DNA from: Prorocentrum cordatum
Lineage: Eukaryota > Sar > Dinophyceae > Prorocentrales > Prorocentraceae
Length of the DNA: 64,000 nucleotides
Reading direction: 5' to 3'
Assembly: GCA_963575745.1 (NCBI GenBank)
Contig: CAUYUJ010015515.1
Span: forward strand, 261,095-325,094
Below, one piece after another: positions 31,008 to 43,167 of the stretch. Every line of letters begins with the position of its first letter. The stretch's first letter is position 1. Both the position numbers and the translations under genes were made by a program. The notes below the pieces were generated by a model. The model was given only the letters and a program-made list of their open reading frames with translations, ran no database searches and was not told where the DNA came from.

Positions 31008-31570
31008 TTGCTGAGCGCCTTCGCTTTTTCAGGCGGTGCTCACGGTGGACTGGCTGTCCCAACCTCTCAAGCCGTTCGCTCAGTATACGACGAGCGCCGC
31101 GCTGGACGTGGCGGACCACATGAGGAAGTCAAGGAGGTCTACACCGTCCGGAGCCACGGCGTGGACGTCATGCAGGTGTTCGGAGCCGAAGGCGGTATTA
31201 CCGAGGCGGCAGTGCGCCGCAACATGACAGCCACGGAGGTGATCGACCGTAAGTACGGCTGGGACCTTCGCAAGCAGATGGACCTCGAGATGACGCACGA
31301 GCGGTACGACGCATCGAGGCCGAAGTTCGCGTCGATCGAGCTACCCTTCACCTACTACATGAACATTACGCACCTCAACTTCCGCACGCCGCAGGGCAAG
31401 CAGGCACTACGGCGATTGTGGCGCGCAGAGCGGCCATTCCTTCTCTTGGCCCGCTCTTCCAGTCTCAGCTCGATTCAGGCGGCATCGCCATGATCGAGAA
31501 CCCGGCCACCAGCCGGATCTGGACACAGCGCATCATGATGGAGCTACTTGCCGACAAGCGCGTGTACTAG
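31008..31570 (+). pseudogene. methyltransferase-like domain between protease and integrase
   Basis: From 31008, VDVMQVFGAEGGITEAAVRR (residues 52-71) resembles motif I of C5-cytosine methyltransferases. IDRKYGWDL follows. Where the catalytic Pro-Cys motif is expected the sequence reads ELPFTYYMNITHLNF, with Phe in place of Cys. A frame change near 31440 leads to GGIAMIENPATSRIW (31481-31526), matching the ENP form of motif VI. An in-frame TAG lies at 31568-31570, after which the frame continues (CDTYEYGARHYKTRGL). Without the Cys this copy should be catalytically dead. It could be a structural relative rather than a former enzyme. Confidence 0.65.
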
Positions 31571-32290
31571 GTGTGGTGCGATACGTACGAGTACGGGGCT
31601 CGACACTACAAGACGAGGGGGCTCATCAAGCACCCCACCAAGCTGCTCCTCACCCACAAGGAGTTCGAGCGGCTACGCCGCACCTGCAGCCACACGCACC
31701 ACGACCAGACGTTTGGGGGCAACGTGGCGGGGCGGAAGTGTGGCGTTTATCCAGCCAAGTTCTGCCGAGAGGTGGCGCGCATCGTCGAGCAGATCATTCG
31801 CCAGCAGGGTGGGCCTCGCGCCTACCAGGTGGACTGCAGCGCTTCCTCGTCGCCCTTCATTGCGACGGAGTTGAAGGAGCAGGCCACCGCCCACGTGAAC
31901 GACATCACGCCCCTGGGAGAGACGGGCGAGCCGATTGGGGGCCCAGACCCCATGGGCGGCGAAGACGACTTCGCCGACACTCACGACGTGAAGGCCGACG
32001 AGACTGTGGACGGCAGGATCGGGGCCGGCGCGATCAATTTCACAGAGAAAGCAGCAGCCTGCTGCAAGCCAGCCGAGCTGGTCATGCTCAAGAGACCCCA
32101 CGTCGACTTGGGCCATCCGTCCAATGAGGACTTGGGCCGCAGTCTGCGACTCAAGGGCGCTAAGTCGGCCACCGTGCAGGCCGTCAAGAGGCTGATCTGT
32201 GGAGTGTGCCGCTCGCAGCAGCGCCCGAGCGCAAGGAGACCAGCGCACCTCCACTTCGTGCAAGATTTCGGCGACGACGGGGCTTCGATT
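31571..32290 (+). pseudogene. copia-type pre-integrase zinc-finger region
   Basis: Continues in the frame of the upstream ENP motif. After a linker (KFCREVARIVEQIIRQQGGP) it contains RPHVDLGHPSNEDLGRSLRL and KRLICGVCRSQQRP. This is the HHCC-type region preceding integrase in copia elements, recognised by H-P-S-N-E and C-G-V-C. Near 32270-32340 the frame breaks several times. FDCFELK, carrying the first catalytic Asp, is still visible in one frame. Confidence 0.75.
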
Positions 32291-32345
32291 GCTTCGAGCT
32301 CAAGGCTTCGACGGCAAGAGCTACTAGTACTTCGGCATCGTCGAC

Positions 32346-33640
32346 TTGGCCACTACCTTCCACGTCGCGACGCTGATCGGTCGCCACACCAGCCAGGAGT
32401 TCGCTACGGCCTTCGAGAGGTGCTGGGCCTCCTGGGCCGGCGTCCTGGACCGAGTCCACTTCGACATGGAGAGGGGGTTCGGCGGCGTTCTCAGCGAGCT
32501 GCTCCAGTCTTTCGACACGGTGCAGCTACCTATCGCTGGACAGGCCCACTGGCAGCTCGGTCGAGTGGAACGTCAGGGAGCCTGGTGGAAGGAGCTCGCT
32601 GCAAGGACGATCGAGCACTTGTCGATCAGGGGCGAGGACGGGATGCGGACGCTGGGCATCGTGGTGTCGGACGCGAAGAACTCGCTGACGAGGCGGGCCG
32701 GCTTCAGCCCCGCGCAGTGGGTGCTGGGACGCGATCCCAAGATGCCCGCCGACCTGGTGGACGACACGGCCAACTACAGCGCCCACAGTCTCGCCACCAA
32801 TGACGAGAAGATTCGCCGCCGATATGTTATTCGGACGGCGGCGCGCGAGTCGTTCATGCGGATGCAGAACGACAACCAGCTCAGACGAGCTATGCTGGCT
32901 CGCGCGCGCACCGTGGCCACAACCTTGTCAGTGGGCGAGATGTGTTACATTTTCCGCAAAGTCAAGAAGAAGTAGCAGAAGGAGCAGCACAACCGCAACG
33001 CCAAGAAGGGCATCTGGCGGGAGCCGCGCTTGGTCATCGGTCACCACGGCAACAACACCTGGGTCTCGCTGGGAGGGCACACCATGCTGGTGGCCCCGGA
33101 GCACATCAAGGCGCTCGCTCCGGACGACGTCTGGTTCCCGAACGGCCGGGGCGAGATCGGCCAGGCCGAGCTCAACAGGGCTCGCGACTCACTCGAGCAG
33201 GAGGAGGCCCAGGTGGAGGACATCCGCCCCGAGCCAGGCCAGCCCGAGGTCCAGCCAGACGAGATGGAGCAGGCGTGGCGTGAGTTCATCGACAGCCCAG
33301 ACGACGACGACCTGAGGCTGAACGTTCCTGAGGACCCGAAGCCCCAGGATCAGATCGAGGTGCTGCCCGCCGACCGAGCCGACATACCTCAGTCAGCCTT
33401 GGAGGAGCAGCCCTACGGTCCCGTCGAGTTCCGACGACGGCGAGCGACCTTCGACGGGACGGACAGCGGCGACTTCGGCCCGGCCCTCAAGCGCCTGCAG
33501 ACCGCCAAGGAGCACGCGGGCTCCGGAGGACCGCCCCCGAGGACAGCCTCGCACGATCGGGCGGCCGTGCCCGACGGCGGAGCAGCGGCCGGATCCGAGC
33601 AGGAGGGCGCTAGAGAGCGTTCGAGGTCGGCTCCCAGAGA
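32346..33640 (+). pseudogene. copia-type integrase core and C-terminus
   Basis: From 32346 the rve-type integrase core is clear. DRVHFDMERGFGG carries the second catalytic Asp (residue 40) and GRVERQGAWWKEL the Glu (residue 75). NSLTRRAGFSPAQWVLGRDP follows. The frame stops at TAG 32973-32975 (KVKKK then stop) but continues unchanged (QKEQHNRNAKKGIWREPRLV, then HHGNNTWVSLGGHTMLVAPE). That last part is the SH3-like end of integrase. An acidic linker runs to about 33640, where coding moves to the RT frame. Confidence 0.85.
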
Positions 33641-34800
33641 AGCTATGCAGACCTCCATCGTCACCGAGAGGCCGAGAGGATCAAGCGCAAGCAAGCCGAC
33701 AAGGAGATCCACCAGAGGGCCATCAAGGACTCCGACAGGGAGCTCTACCGAGGGGCGGCGGCCAAGCAGTGGAGCGAGTGGCAGAAGTACGGATCCTGTC
33801 AGGTGCCCACCATCGAGGAGTCCGAGGCGGTCAGGGGCAGGGCCAAGGCCAACCTCATCTTGCCCAGCCGGTTTGTGTACCGGGATAAGAACGCGCCGCT
33901 GCGGACTGACAAGCACCCGCTGCGGGTCAAGGCCAAGGCCCGACTCTGCGTCGGGGGTCACATGGACCCGCGTCTCGCTCAGGGCGACTTGCGCACAGAC
34001 GCGCCCACGGTCACCCGCAACTCGACTATGCTGTTCTTTACCGTCTGCCAGAGGTTCCACTTGGATATTTACGCAGCGGACGTGGAGGCGGCTTCCATGC
34101 AAGGCGACGAGCAGCCCGACCAGCAGTTGCACATGGCTCAGCCCCGCGAGGGCTTACCTGGGTTGCACCCGAAGCAGTTGATCAAGATTCCCAAGGGAGT
34201 CTTCGGGCTAGCCACCGCACCGGGACAGCGGTGGGCTAAGCTCAACAGGACCTTGCTTGCGGTGGAGGAGAAGCTAGGTGACTACGTGTTCCGCCTTCGC
34301 CAGCTTTCGCTGGATCCAGCGCTCTACTACGGCTACGACAAGCACGGGGAGCTGTGCGCGGTGGTGGTCGCCCACGTGGACGACCTGCTGCTGGGCGTCT
34401 CGCCCAAGTACCCGAGCCTGTACGACCGGCTCTACAAGCTCCTGCCGTGGGGCGACTGGAGAGGCTTGCCATTCACCTTTTGTGGCAAGCAGGCGCGGCG
34501 CGATGAGGAGGGGGCCCTACGCCTACGCCAGACGGAGTACGCGATCACGATCGGGGAGATCGCGCTCAGCAAGGAGCGCAAGACGAAGCTGTCGGCGGAG
34601 GCGACGCCTGCCGAGTTTTCGGATAACTGCTCCGCCCTCGGAGCGCTTGGATGGCTCTCATCGCAGACTCGACCAGACCTATCAGCTGGAGTGGCCATGT
34701 GACAGCGCACCCAGAACAAGCCCACCACCCAGGACCTGCTCGAGACGAATCGGCTCATCAAGCTGGCGCGGAAGCACGCGGACGCGGGACTTGAGACCCC
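33640..34800 (+). pseudogene. copia-type reverse transcriptase (RVT_2)
   Basis: The frame picks up at AERIKRKQADKEIHQRAIKD and is continuous from before the Met at 33803. DIYAADVEAASMQGD (residues 88-102) holds the first catalytic Asp. KGVFGLATAPGQRWAKLNR is the copia signature, and VVAHVDDLLLG (residues 188-198) the Asp-Asp pair, with His replacing the usual Tyr. A TGA at 34700-34702 interrupts the frame, which continues as QRTQNKPTTQDLLETNRLIK. Confidence 0.92.
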
Positions 34801-35534
34801 CGAAGCTACGTGGACCGCTTTGCCTGGTCACTTACCACGACGCCAGCTGGGCCAATGCTGACGATCCACCTGAAGGTGTCATAGCTGCGCTTCTCACCAA
34901 GATCGTGGGCAGCAAGGACAAGAGGATCAAGATCCGCTCGCAGGCCGGCTACGCGACGTTCATCGCCGAGGCCAAGCTGTTGCGCGGCGACAAGGCGGGA
35001 GCGGGAATCGTTGATTGGCGATCAAGCACCATCAAGAGGGTTTGCAGATCTACTTTGGCAGCTGAGACGATGTCAGCGGTAGACGCACTAGGCTGTGTTC
35101 AGTTTTCGCTTCGCTGGAGATACGGGATGCTGATTCGGAAGATATCCCACCGAGTTTGCTGCCGCTTGCTCAGTTTACAGATTGCGCTAGCTTGTACGAT
35201 ACGGTGCACAAAGACGGTTACTCCAAGCCCCCGTCAGAGCGGCGTCTTTTGCTAGACCTAGCCCCAAGGAGTCACTAGGAGAGGAAATAAGTAAAAACAA
35301 ATCGTTGCCGACGATCAGGGTAGCTGGCTGCCTCTCCTTTGGGTTCCGACCGACCAGCAGCTCGGAGATCAGTTCACCAAGCGATCTGACGGCAGTGCCA
35401 TCAGGGCAGCGCTGCGAGATACACGCCTCGCATTGCAGCATCAAGAGCCAACCGACCAGGCCCGAGAGCACGAGGCACATATGAACAGTGCGGGCTCGCT
35501 TCTCAAGCGCGCCATCCGCCTGGTTTCAGGATAG
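34800..35534 (+). pseudogene. copia-type RNase H and pol 3' end
   Basis: The RNase H signature appears as LVTYHDASWANADDP, QAGYATFIAEAK and RSTLAAETMSAVDALGC, supplying Asp and Glu. After a frame change near 35150 comes FTDCASLYDTVHKDGYSKPP, supplying another Asp. The extreme C-terminus, LWVPTDQQLGDQFTKRSDGS, is in a third frame and ends at TAG 35532-35534, about 100 bp before the 3' LTR. Confidence 0.85.
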
Positions 35535-35638
35535 AGCGCAGCAGGCGCTCGGCTTCAGTTTAGTTGATTGACGTGAGATTTGACACGTCTAAACGATCTA
35601 AGACCAGAGATGCACACATCAGAATAATTTTGCGCGAG

Positions 35639-35918
35639 TGTGAAATATTTAGTGCCCGTGCTGATCTGTAAGCAGTGTAGCATAGCAGGCAAGCAGGCAA
35701 GCAGAGTGTACTGACCTTTGCCGTGTTTATTTGGGCTCAATCCTTTTCCAGGGCCCTTGAGCTTGGGCGTATCGGTAGGGGCCGTCGCGGCACCCGCTAA
35801 GCAACCATCTTTCGCCATCCATTGCGGATATTATTGATATCATTGATGTATCTTTGCTGACATACAACCTCGCGGTTATCATTGCACTACGACCCCGCTT
35901 CGCAGCATTGGGTCTACA
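35639..35918 (+). repeat. 3' LTR
   Basis: Matches the 5' LTR over its full length, starting tgtgaaatatttagtg and ending gcagcattgggtctaca. By eye there are 20 substitutions and one indel, concentrated near the 5' edge and in the middle. Confidence 0.95.
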
Positions 35919-37705
35919 GCCCCCTTAAGAATCGGAGGCGGCAGGGTGCGGCATTGGCAGTGCCAGCGACGAGTTGGAGAACTCGACAATCTAACTGGAC
36001 CCACGCCCTTACCATTAAGGATATGGGCAATGCTTTTGGAAGCTCGGAGTGGGAAGAAATTGACGAGGCGGTTTTGACTGGGCGCCGCGGAGCGCGACTG
36101 GGCGATCTGCCCGCAGAGATCGGAATTCGGTCAGCAGCCTCGAAGCGCTAGAAGCCGGATCACGCGTTAAACCAGGCGTAGGCAACACCACGAGGGGGGC
36201 CCGTTCGCGGTTAAGTTTTGCGTCGGCACGGCCCCCCGCCCCGTCTTTCAACGGTGGTATAACCTGCAGAGCGCAGATCCACAACCCCGCCTTCTTCATG
36301 CGATCTGTGAAACCCGTGGGGTCTCCGCCTGCACGAGTGCGTTGATGACATCAACACGATAGTCTAGCGAACCCAGAGATGTCCTTTGAAGACTTCATCG
36401 CTTAGCTCATATCTGCTGCCCAGACCTTCAATCAGAGTACGCGCGCCCATGGTTACGGCCAGAACGCGACACATACGCATTTGCGATTGCAGTTTCCCCG
36501 CAGAGGTTACACATGCAAGCATGAATTTCGCACGGCGGGGACTTCGCGGGGCCGAAGTTCAGCTCCAAGGGAAAGTTGAAGATGAAGTTCGCGATCTAGG
36601 GCTTTGTCTTTCTACGAGTGAATCCGCACGTAGCGAGGTTTATCGACGGTGTTCGGAGGCTCGAGGGCGCCCTGCTTCTCTGGGACGCACTCGTGGTCCG
36701 GTTTCGTGCAAAACTCGCTCTTGAGCTGCCTCGAGGGTTTTTTTTTCCCGTCGCTTAGCCAGGCTAGTAGGACGGGCGGCGACGGGAGGAGCGGCAGACC
36801 ATGATTGGCCCCACGTGAAGACCATTTACAATAAGCAAGTGCTTGCACGCATTCAACTAGCGTCGTCCGAGACCGAGCGGCTCGTCCGCAAGCTTTTGAC
36901 ACATCGGAGTTGGAGTCGCCGCCCCGATGATCATGGCCAGGTGCTCTGCGCTCTCTTCGGGGCGGGGGGGGTCGATAAGTTCCGACCTCAGCTCCTTGGA
37001 GAGCGACCGACAAAGCGGGCATCTCCGTGGACTCGTCAAGTGGCGTCGGCTCTTGAGATTGCCAATCGGCGTCTTTCGCGCGACGGCGCGCGCCGTGTCG
37101 CCGGGAAGCTTCGCTTGCTGATTAGTCAGGAACTGTCGGACGAGTTCGTTCGCATCGACATGACTGAGCGTCGAGCTGCAGTCATCTCGGCTCAGATCCC
37201 CCCGCCAGAATCTCGTGCTGTACGAGCTGAGGAAAGTTCCAGTGGTTCCAGAGCCCGTTGAACTCCCGTTCGTTTGGTGGGCCAGTGAAGGAGGGGATCC
37301 CTTGTAGTTTTTCATGCTTCTCGTAATGGGATTACATGGTCATGGTCGGCAGCATCACCAGCTTCGGAGTTTCATGCATATACTAGCCTCTACCAACATC
37401 TGCATGCACCGCCACTTTTTTTCCGCGCAGATTACTGCTGCTGGGTATTTGGTGAGTTCCTTGATTCGGGGGCATTGCGCAACGTGCGGCCCGCATTCGC
37501 TGGCCACATTACAGACTCCGTCTTCACGCGGCTGCCCCAGTTGCGATAACGAGGGGTCCGTCACCATTACGCTCTGTCGCAATTTGGTCGAACACCTTCC
37601 TGCGCCTCGTCAACCATTTCAGCCTGGGCCGCCGTTCAGCGTCCGCGATGGAAGCAAAGTCGGTCGCAGCGGCTCCGCCCCGGCACGGGGGGCCAGCCCT
37701 GGACG
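35919..37705. other. no gene recognised
   Basis: The longest frame, 36815-37261 (+, 148 residues; QVLARIQLASSETERLVRKL and RVAGKLRLLISQELSDEFVR), has ordinary composition and might be an exon. No domain or splice context supports it. No repeat array or RNA gene was seen. Confidence 0.4.
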
Positions 37706-38350
37706 GGGGCCGGCCCCGCGGGCGAGCCCAAGGACGGCCGCAAGGGCGGTGGCGGCCGCAAGACGAACACCATCGCTCGTCTGGTTCTCACCAGTTCGAG
37801 GGAGATCACGAAGACCATGGCGCCCGTCTCCCTGCGCTTCGCCATTGAGGTTACGCGAGGGTTCGCGTCCGCGGCGACGGCCTCGGGACGGGCCCACAGC
37901 GAGGAGCCCAAGAAGCTCCGCACCAAGATGGGCAACGGCGAGACCGAGAATCATCGGCTGGGCGGCCTTCCGCTTCTCTTCACTATGATTGCGGCGGTCC
38001 GCTTCGGGGCGACGAAGACCATTCCCGAGCGCGAGGAGGGGAGGAAGAAGTAGCTGACCATCCTGCAACAGAGCCTGCACGCCTTTGGGCAGATCAAGTT
38101 GCACAACGTGTCGCAGGCAAACTTGAATCGGGCTGCCCCCCACCTCCACGCGCGCACGCAGAAGAAGAATGAGGGCGAGAGCCAGCAGGCGACGGTCGTG
38201 CTAAAGTACGACAGCTCGGCCCCGCTCGGGGCTGCCCTGGGGCCGTTGCTCGAGAAGCTCAACGTTTCGGAAGGATGGGTTCCACTCGTGGGGGCGGCAC
38301 CGAAGGGCCAGCTGCAGCGAGACTTGTACAGGTTCGTAGAACAGGACTGA
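37706..38350 (+). pseudogene. unrecognised protein frame with one internal TAG
   Basis: A single forward frame reads GPAGEPKDGRKGGGGRKTNT, ARLVLTSSREITKTMAPVSL and HRLGGLPLLFTMIAAVRFGA. It stops at TAG 38051-38053, then continues without frame change as LTILQQSLHAFGQIKLHNVS to PKGQLQRDLYRFVEQD and a TGA at 38350. Composition is protein-like on both sides of the stop, so the region was or is one coding frame of ~210 codons. Two Met codons, 37817 and 38099, could start shorter products. No family was recognised. A C-terminal helical domain seems likely. Confidence 0.5.
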
Positions 38351-39339
38351 GAAGCTCCAGCAGTGAGCAGAGGCATCAGCAGTTGCAATCGAGCGAGAGA
38401 TTAGCAGCGTGAATTACTCGCGGTGTTATTCCAGCAAGCGTGCTTGAGAGTCCTAGCGAGAAGCAGGTTTCATGGCAAGCTAGTTCGTTGATGCCCACAG
38501 CGACTGTGCTTGAGCTTCAGCGTAGCCGCGGCAGAGGCCGAGGAAGCGGACGGGGCGGGAGGTCTGGTCGTCGGGGGAGCTGTCGTGAGGTGGTGGGATG
38601 AGCTTCTCTCGTGCTTCTGCATCGGGCCCTGACCTGAGCGACGTGCCTCCAAAGGTCCCGATCGGCCAGTGCTGTCGTACGCACTGGGCGACAGTCACTG
38701 CACAGATTCGTTGAGGTTCAGCCGCAACCAACTTTTGATTGGCAGGTGTTCCCACGCAGAGCCCAGCTATATTGTGCATCAACGCGTGTAGCATCACAGA
38801 GATTGCAGGGATTCCATGAGCAGGTCTAGAGACTAGGTCTAGGTCTCCTCCTCATCCTCCTCCTCCTCCTCCCCCTCCTCTGTCTCTCTTACGTTACATC
38901 GACCTACGCTGAAAGCAGTGGCGTTTGTCCTCCCCCTCGTCCTTCACCTCCTCCTCCTCCTCATCATCATCAACAATTACTCAATATGAATACTACTCTC
39001 CCTCTTCCCCTGATGGCGTCCTGGGAATATTCGACCCCCCCCCGCGTATTGTTTTTTTACACACAGGATTCCCAGGAGTTGGGTTTGCGCTTGTGTTTTT
39101 TTTTTCAAAATGCTGCTCTCGCTGAGGCGCCGGCCTCATTTCTGCTCCCGAATCGTTCCGAATCGTGCTCCCGCTGCAGCCTGGGCCTCATTTTCGGATC
39201 GGTGTTTTGCCTCCGTCGTTCAGGATGGCGTTCTCGCCCCAGCGCGGGCCTCTTTCTCGCGCGCCCATCCGCCCGCCACCACCGCGCCGCACCACGCCCC
39301 GCCCCGCCGCACGCACACCCACCGCCACTTCCACCCACC
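38351..39339. other. no gene recognised; pyrimidine/TCC repeats at 38848-38975
   Basis: Contains CT-rich trinucleotide repeats and two homopolymers (C8 near 39040 and T10 near 39098). No coding frame of protein-like composition was found. Confidence 0.6.
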
Positions 39340-39833
<494 letters not shown>

Positions 39834-40593
39834 CAGGTCCGCTACGACACGCGTCCGCGGATAGAGAAAATGAGCGCCATGGTAAGGGATGGGAGGGAGG
39901 GGTAGGACGTCAAATATGACGCGAGCGCACCTAGCTTGTCCCCCTCCCCCTCCCCCTCCTCCTCCGCCTTTCACATCACACCTGCCTCCTCTCACCTCCC
40001 ACCTGGTCCCATCCTCCCTGCGTCTGTTTCATCCTCCCTCTCTCCTCGTTCCCTGCTCTCGCCTCTCCCCCTGCCTCTTCTCACTTCATTGCCCACCATC
40101 CTTCCTCATATCATCTTCCTCCCTCATCACACCTCAGTCAATAGATTGCTTAATTTTCCACCCTTTCCCCCCTTCCACACCCCGATCCTTCCGTACTTGC
40201 CTCCTCCCCCTTGCTTTCTGCCTCATCCCTCTTGCTCTTTTCCATACTGCATCCCGCCCACCTCTCTCCTCAGTCCTTCCCTTCCCCTGACCTTCTCCTT
40301 TTATTGATCCATGCTCTCTTAGCACTCGCCCAGCCCCCGTATATCGGTTTCTCTCTCTCTTTCATTATCTCTCTCTCTCTCCTCTATCTCTGGATATATA
40401 CTACCCAAATCAGTGCTTGCAGTGAAGGGGTCATAGCGGAAGTTGAAAGATTTGGTGAAAGTTTCCCGCGGATTTTGGTAGCAGGCTGGGTTCCCAGTTA
40501 TTGGTTCCCGGGTTCGTTATTGGTTCTGGGCCGATTTCGGTGGGTTTTGGGTTCCCAGGCTCCCGGGTTCCCGGTTTCTCTTTGGTGATAGGT

Positions 40594-40632
<39 letters not shown>

Positions 40633-41132
40633 TCGTGCACTTGCCTAAATGTCTATTGCCTCCGCCTCCTCCCTCCTCCATTCCTCTTTTCTATTCCCTC
40701 ATCGGTCGTTGACTTACTTATTCCTGTTCCCTCATCCGTTCACCATGCTCGAGCATCCCATCTCCCGTCTCTCTGCCCTACAGCCTGACTCCTCGTTCAC
40801 ACCTCATGCTCGTCCTCCTCTTCTTCCTCCTCCTCCTCCTCCTCCTCCTCTTCCTCCTCATCATAATCATCATCATCCTCATCCTCACCCTCCTCCTCCT
40901 CCTGCCTGGAGGCCGAGGGTGGGGAGGAGAAGGAGGGACAAGCCCGCCACTGCCGCGCCGCTCTGGCGCGCCGGGCAGGCGGGGGGAGCCGGCCCCCTCT
41001 GGCGAGGTCGAGGGCAGAGGGTACAGCAGCCGAGCCCGTGCCCGAAGGCGAGGGTGATGATTCTAAGCGTCCCGCGCGTCCCCACCGCGGTACACGTTTG
41101 GATTGTCTGATGATGCCGGCGTTAGCTGGCAG
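39834..41132. other. pyrimidine-rich low-complexity region with an (AT)n tract
   Basis: 39940-40390 and 40660-40900 are strongly C/T on this strand, with CTC/CCT repeats. An AT dinucleotide tract lies at about 40593-40632. A short series of gggttccc-type repeats occurs at 40485-40580. No gene was recognised. Confidence 0.7.
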
Positions 41133-41216
41133 AATAGCCCTATAGCCCTGTAGCCCTACAGCCCTATAGCTCGATAGCCCTGTAGCCCTATAGCCCTCAT
41201 GACCTTCATAGCCCTC
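41133..41216 (+). repeat. 10-bp minisatellite (tagccctata type)
   Basis: About eight tandem units of gccctatag/gccctgtag/gccctacag make a short decanucleotide array. Confidence 0.85.
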
Positions 41217-41759
41217 GCAGACTCCATAAACCCAAGCAGCCAGTACAGAGGGATCTCATGCAAGATCAAACATATGTTTGGGTTATTCTCCGGTGTCATG
41301 TTATTACACTGGTGCATGATGTATGTTATCTACGTGTGCACCAGGCCCACATTCGGCGGGAAGGCAGAACTGCGGACACCTGGGTAGCTCTGTTTCCTCA
41401 GTTCTTGTCTGTTCAGGCCTTTTCCCGTTCTGCCTTGGTATATTCAGGAATGGCCAATTGCGGTCCGGCCAGCGTCTGGCGCGACCCGGCCTGCTACGGC
41501 GGAAATCGCTCTGGCCTTGCGCGCTGCGGGAGCTGGCCCGCTATGTCCGAGCTCAGGCTGGAAGGGCATGAGCCAGGGATTACCAGCCTTGAACATATCC
41601 CTACCCCTGTGATTGGCACCATTTGATCTCGATGCCGATCCTAAGGATACCCTCATTTTCAGAGGGCGCATCCTTAAGATTGTCATCGCACTTTTGGCTT
41701 GTCAATCTTACGGATAGGGATAAGATCGAGGCTTGTTAAGGGAAGCGGTGGGAGCGGGA
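41217..41759. other. no gene recognised
   Basis: The frame at 41258-41626 (+, 122 residues) has mixed composition and no motif. Nothing else was identified. Confidence 0.4.
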
Positions 41760-42180
41760 TAAGAGGGCCACACCCTGGCGGAGACAACTTGGGAGCCTCC
41801 GAGGAGCGCGGCTCCGGAGGCTCTCGCGAGGCCGTCCGAGGGACCTCCTGTTGGCAGAGCTGGGGGCCTCTCGGGATGCAGAAGCTTCTCATGGGGCTCG
41901 GTGAGGAGCGTTTGGCAGGCTCCCAGAAGCCTGTCGGTGGATCCGTGGGCACTTCGTGGCGTTTCACGAGACCTCCGAGGCCATCTCGGCGGTCTCTCGC
42001 AGGGGCCTCTGGTGCAGTCTGCGGCGTCTCATGGGAGCTTCCTCGATTGTCTTCGGGGCCCATTGGGCCCTCTCGGGCGCATCTTGGAGGCTTCTCCAGG
42101 GCCTCTTGAAATGTTCTGGGGGTTGGGGGGGCCCTTGGGAGCGTCTTGGGGGTCTCCTGGGCCATTTTGGGAGGCTCTTC
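41760..42180 (-). repeat. degenerate 11-bp-type repeat tract
   Basis: Loosely periodic gcctctcgg/gtcttggg/gccattt sequence of the same kind as the CTTGGGGGCCT units in the dispersed elements, but much more diverged. Minus-strand Pro/Arg/Glu-rich frames across it are not considered genes. No element ends were recognised here. Confidence 0.6.
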
Positions 42181-43167
42181 GACACAACAGGATGGTGTGG
42201 AGGCGCAAACGGATGGTCGTTGGGGGGGGGGCATTTTGGAAGCCGACAACGGTCAACAAGGCGTGGCTTGACTTATGTCTTTTGCACATCCCGCGTGTCC
42301 AGCCTCAAAGGCGGAAGAAATACGACTTCAGACCCAGCTGACCGCGGATAGCGAGGCCACTCGGAGGGTGTTCGGAGAGGTGCCCACCCCTCCCCGACTG
42401 GCTGAAACCGTTGGAGGAAGGAACTTAAAGAACTTCCCAATGCCACCGGCCATCCAGAGGCCTGGTGGGATTTTCGAGAGGGTGCGTCCCCTCAACCACC
42501 TACGTCTTAGCCAGATCTAATGAGGGAGTATCCACAATATGTGGGCTCGTGGATGGGAGGAGCGTTGGAAAATACACACGAGGAATGACAGGGGGACAAG
42601 GAAGCCCGCTGAAGGATTGTCTTCGAAGCACCTACATGAAATCTGTCAGTCCCCTTAAAACCTCAAATTCGTCCAGGGATGGTCGAGTGATATACTGTGG
42701 ATGCTTCTTTCCGTCTTGTTAATTCGTCCTGTATCTCAACAATGTTCCCCCTTTTTCCCCATGCATACGACGGAAGCCCGCGGCTTTGGATTCAAAGGAA
42801 ACACAGCAAACCAATAAACAAACAAAACAGGCAGTGCTCAGCCTCGTGGCCGTTCTAGGTTGCCCGAGGGTTCCCTTGCCCCAGGAGCCCGAGACGGCCG
42901 AGAATGGGCCTGAGTGACTGTAAGACGGCCCAGGCGGACCCGAAGACGACTCCGAAAGAGCAAAGAATATCAAAAACCATAGTGCTTGCAGTATTTGTTG
43001 CATGCTGCATGTCTTGCATATCAATGGTCCCGCAACCGCTTGAGGGCAGTCCCCAGAGCCTTCAAGATCGGCCAAAAAGGGCACAAAAGGCCTAAGACTC
43101 CGCTCAAGTCGCCCAGGACGGCCCAGCAGAGTCCCAACATGGCCCAACGCCCAAGAAGGGCCCCAAG
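42181..43167. other. no gene recognised upstream of the RimM-type gene
   Basis: Short unconnected frames only. The tail from about 43040 (gcccagagcc, gcccaacgcccaagaagggc) again resembles degenerate 11-bp repeat sequence. It may contain the 5' leader of the following gene, but no start signal can be recognised. Confidence 0.45.

Larger units (their letters stand above)
27465..35918 (+). mobile_element. Ty1/copia-type LTR retrotransposon, complete but degenerate, with methyltransferase-like domain
   Basis: An 8.45-kb element bounded by 279/280-bp LTRs that start TG and end CA, about 93% identical by eye (20 substitutions and one indel). It is flanked by gccct on the left and gcccc on the right, a plausible 5-bp target-site duplication with one change. 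A primer-binding site follows the left LTR. Domain order is gag, CCHC knuckle, aspartic protease, a SAP-like/ExoX-C-like linker, methyltransferase-like domain, integrase, RT and RNase H. Protease-integrase-RT-RNase H is the copia order. Frameshifts and in-frame stops occur throughout. No clear polypurine tract precedes the 3' LTR. Confidence 0.93.
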
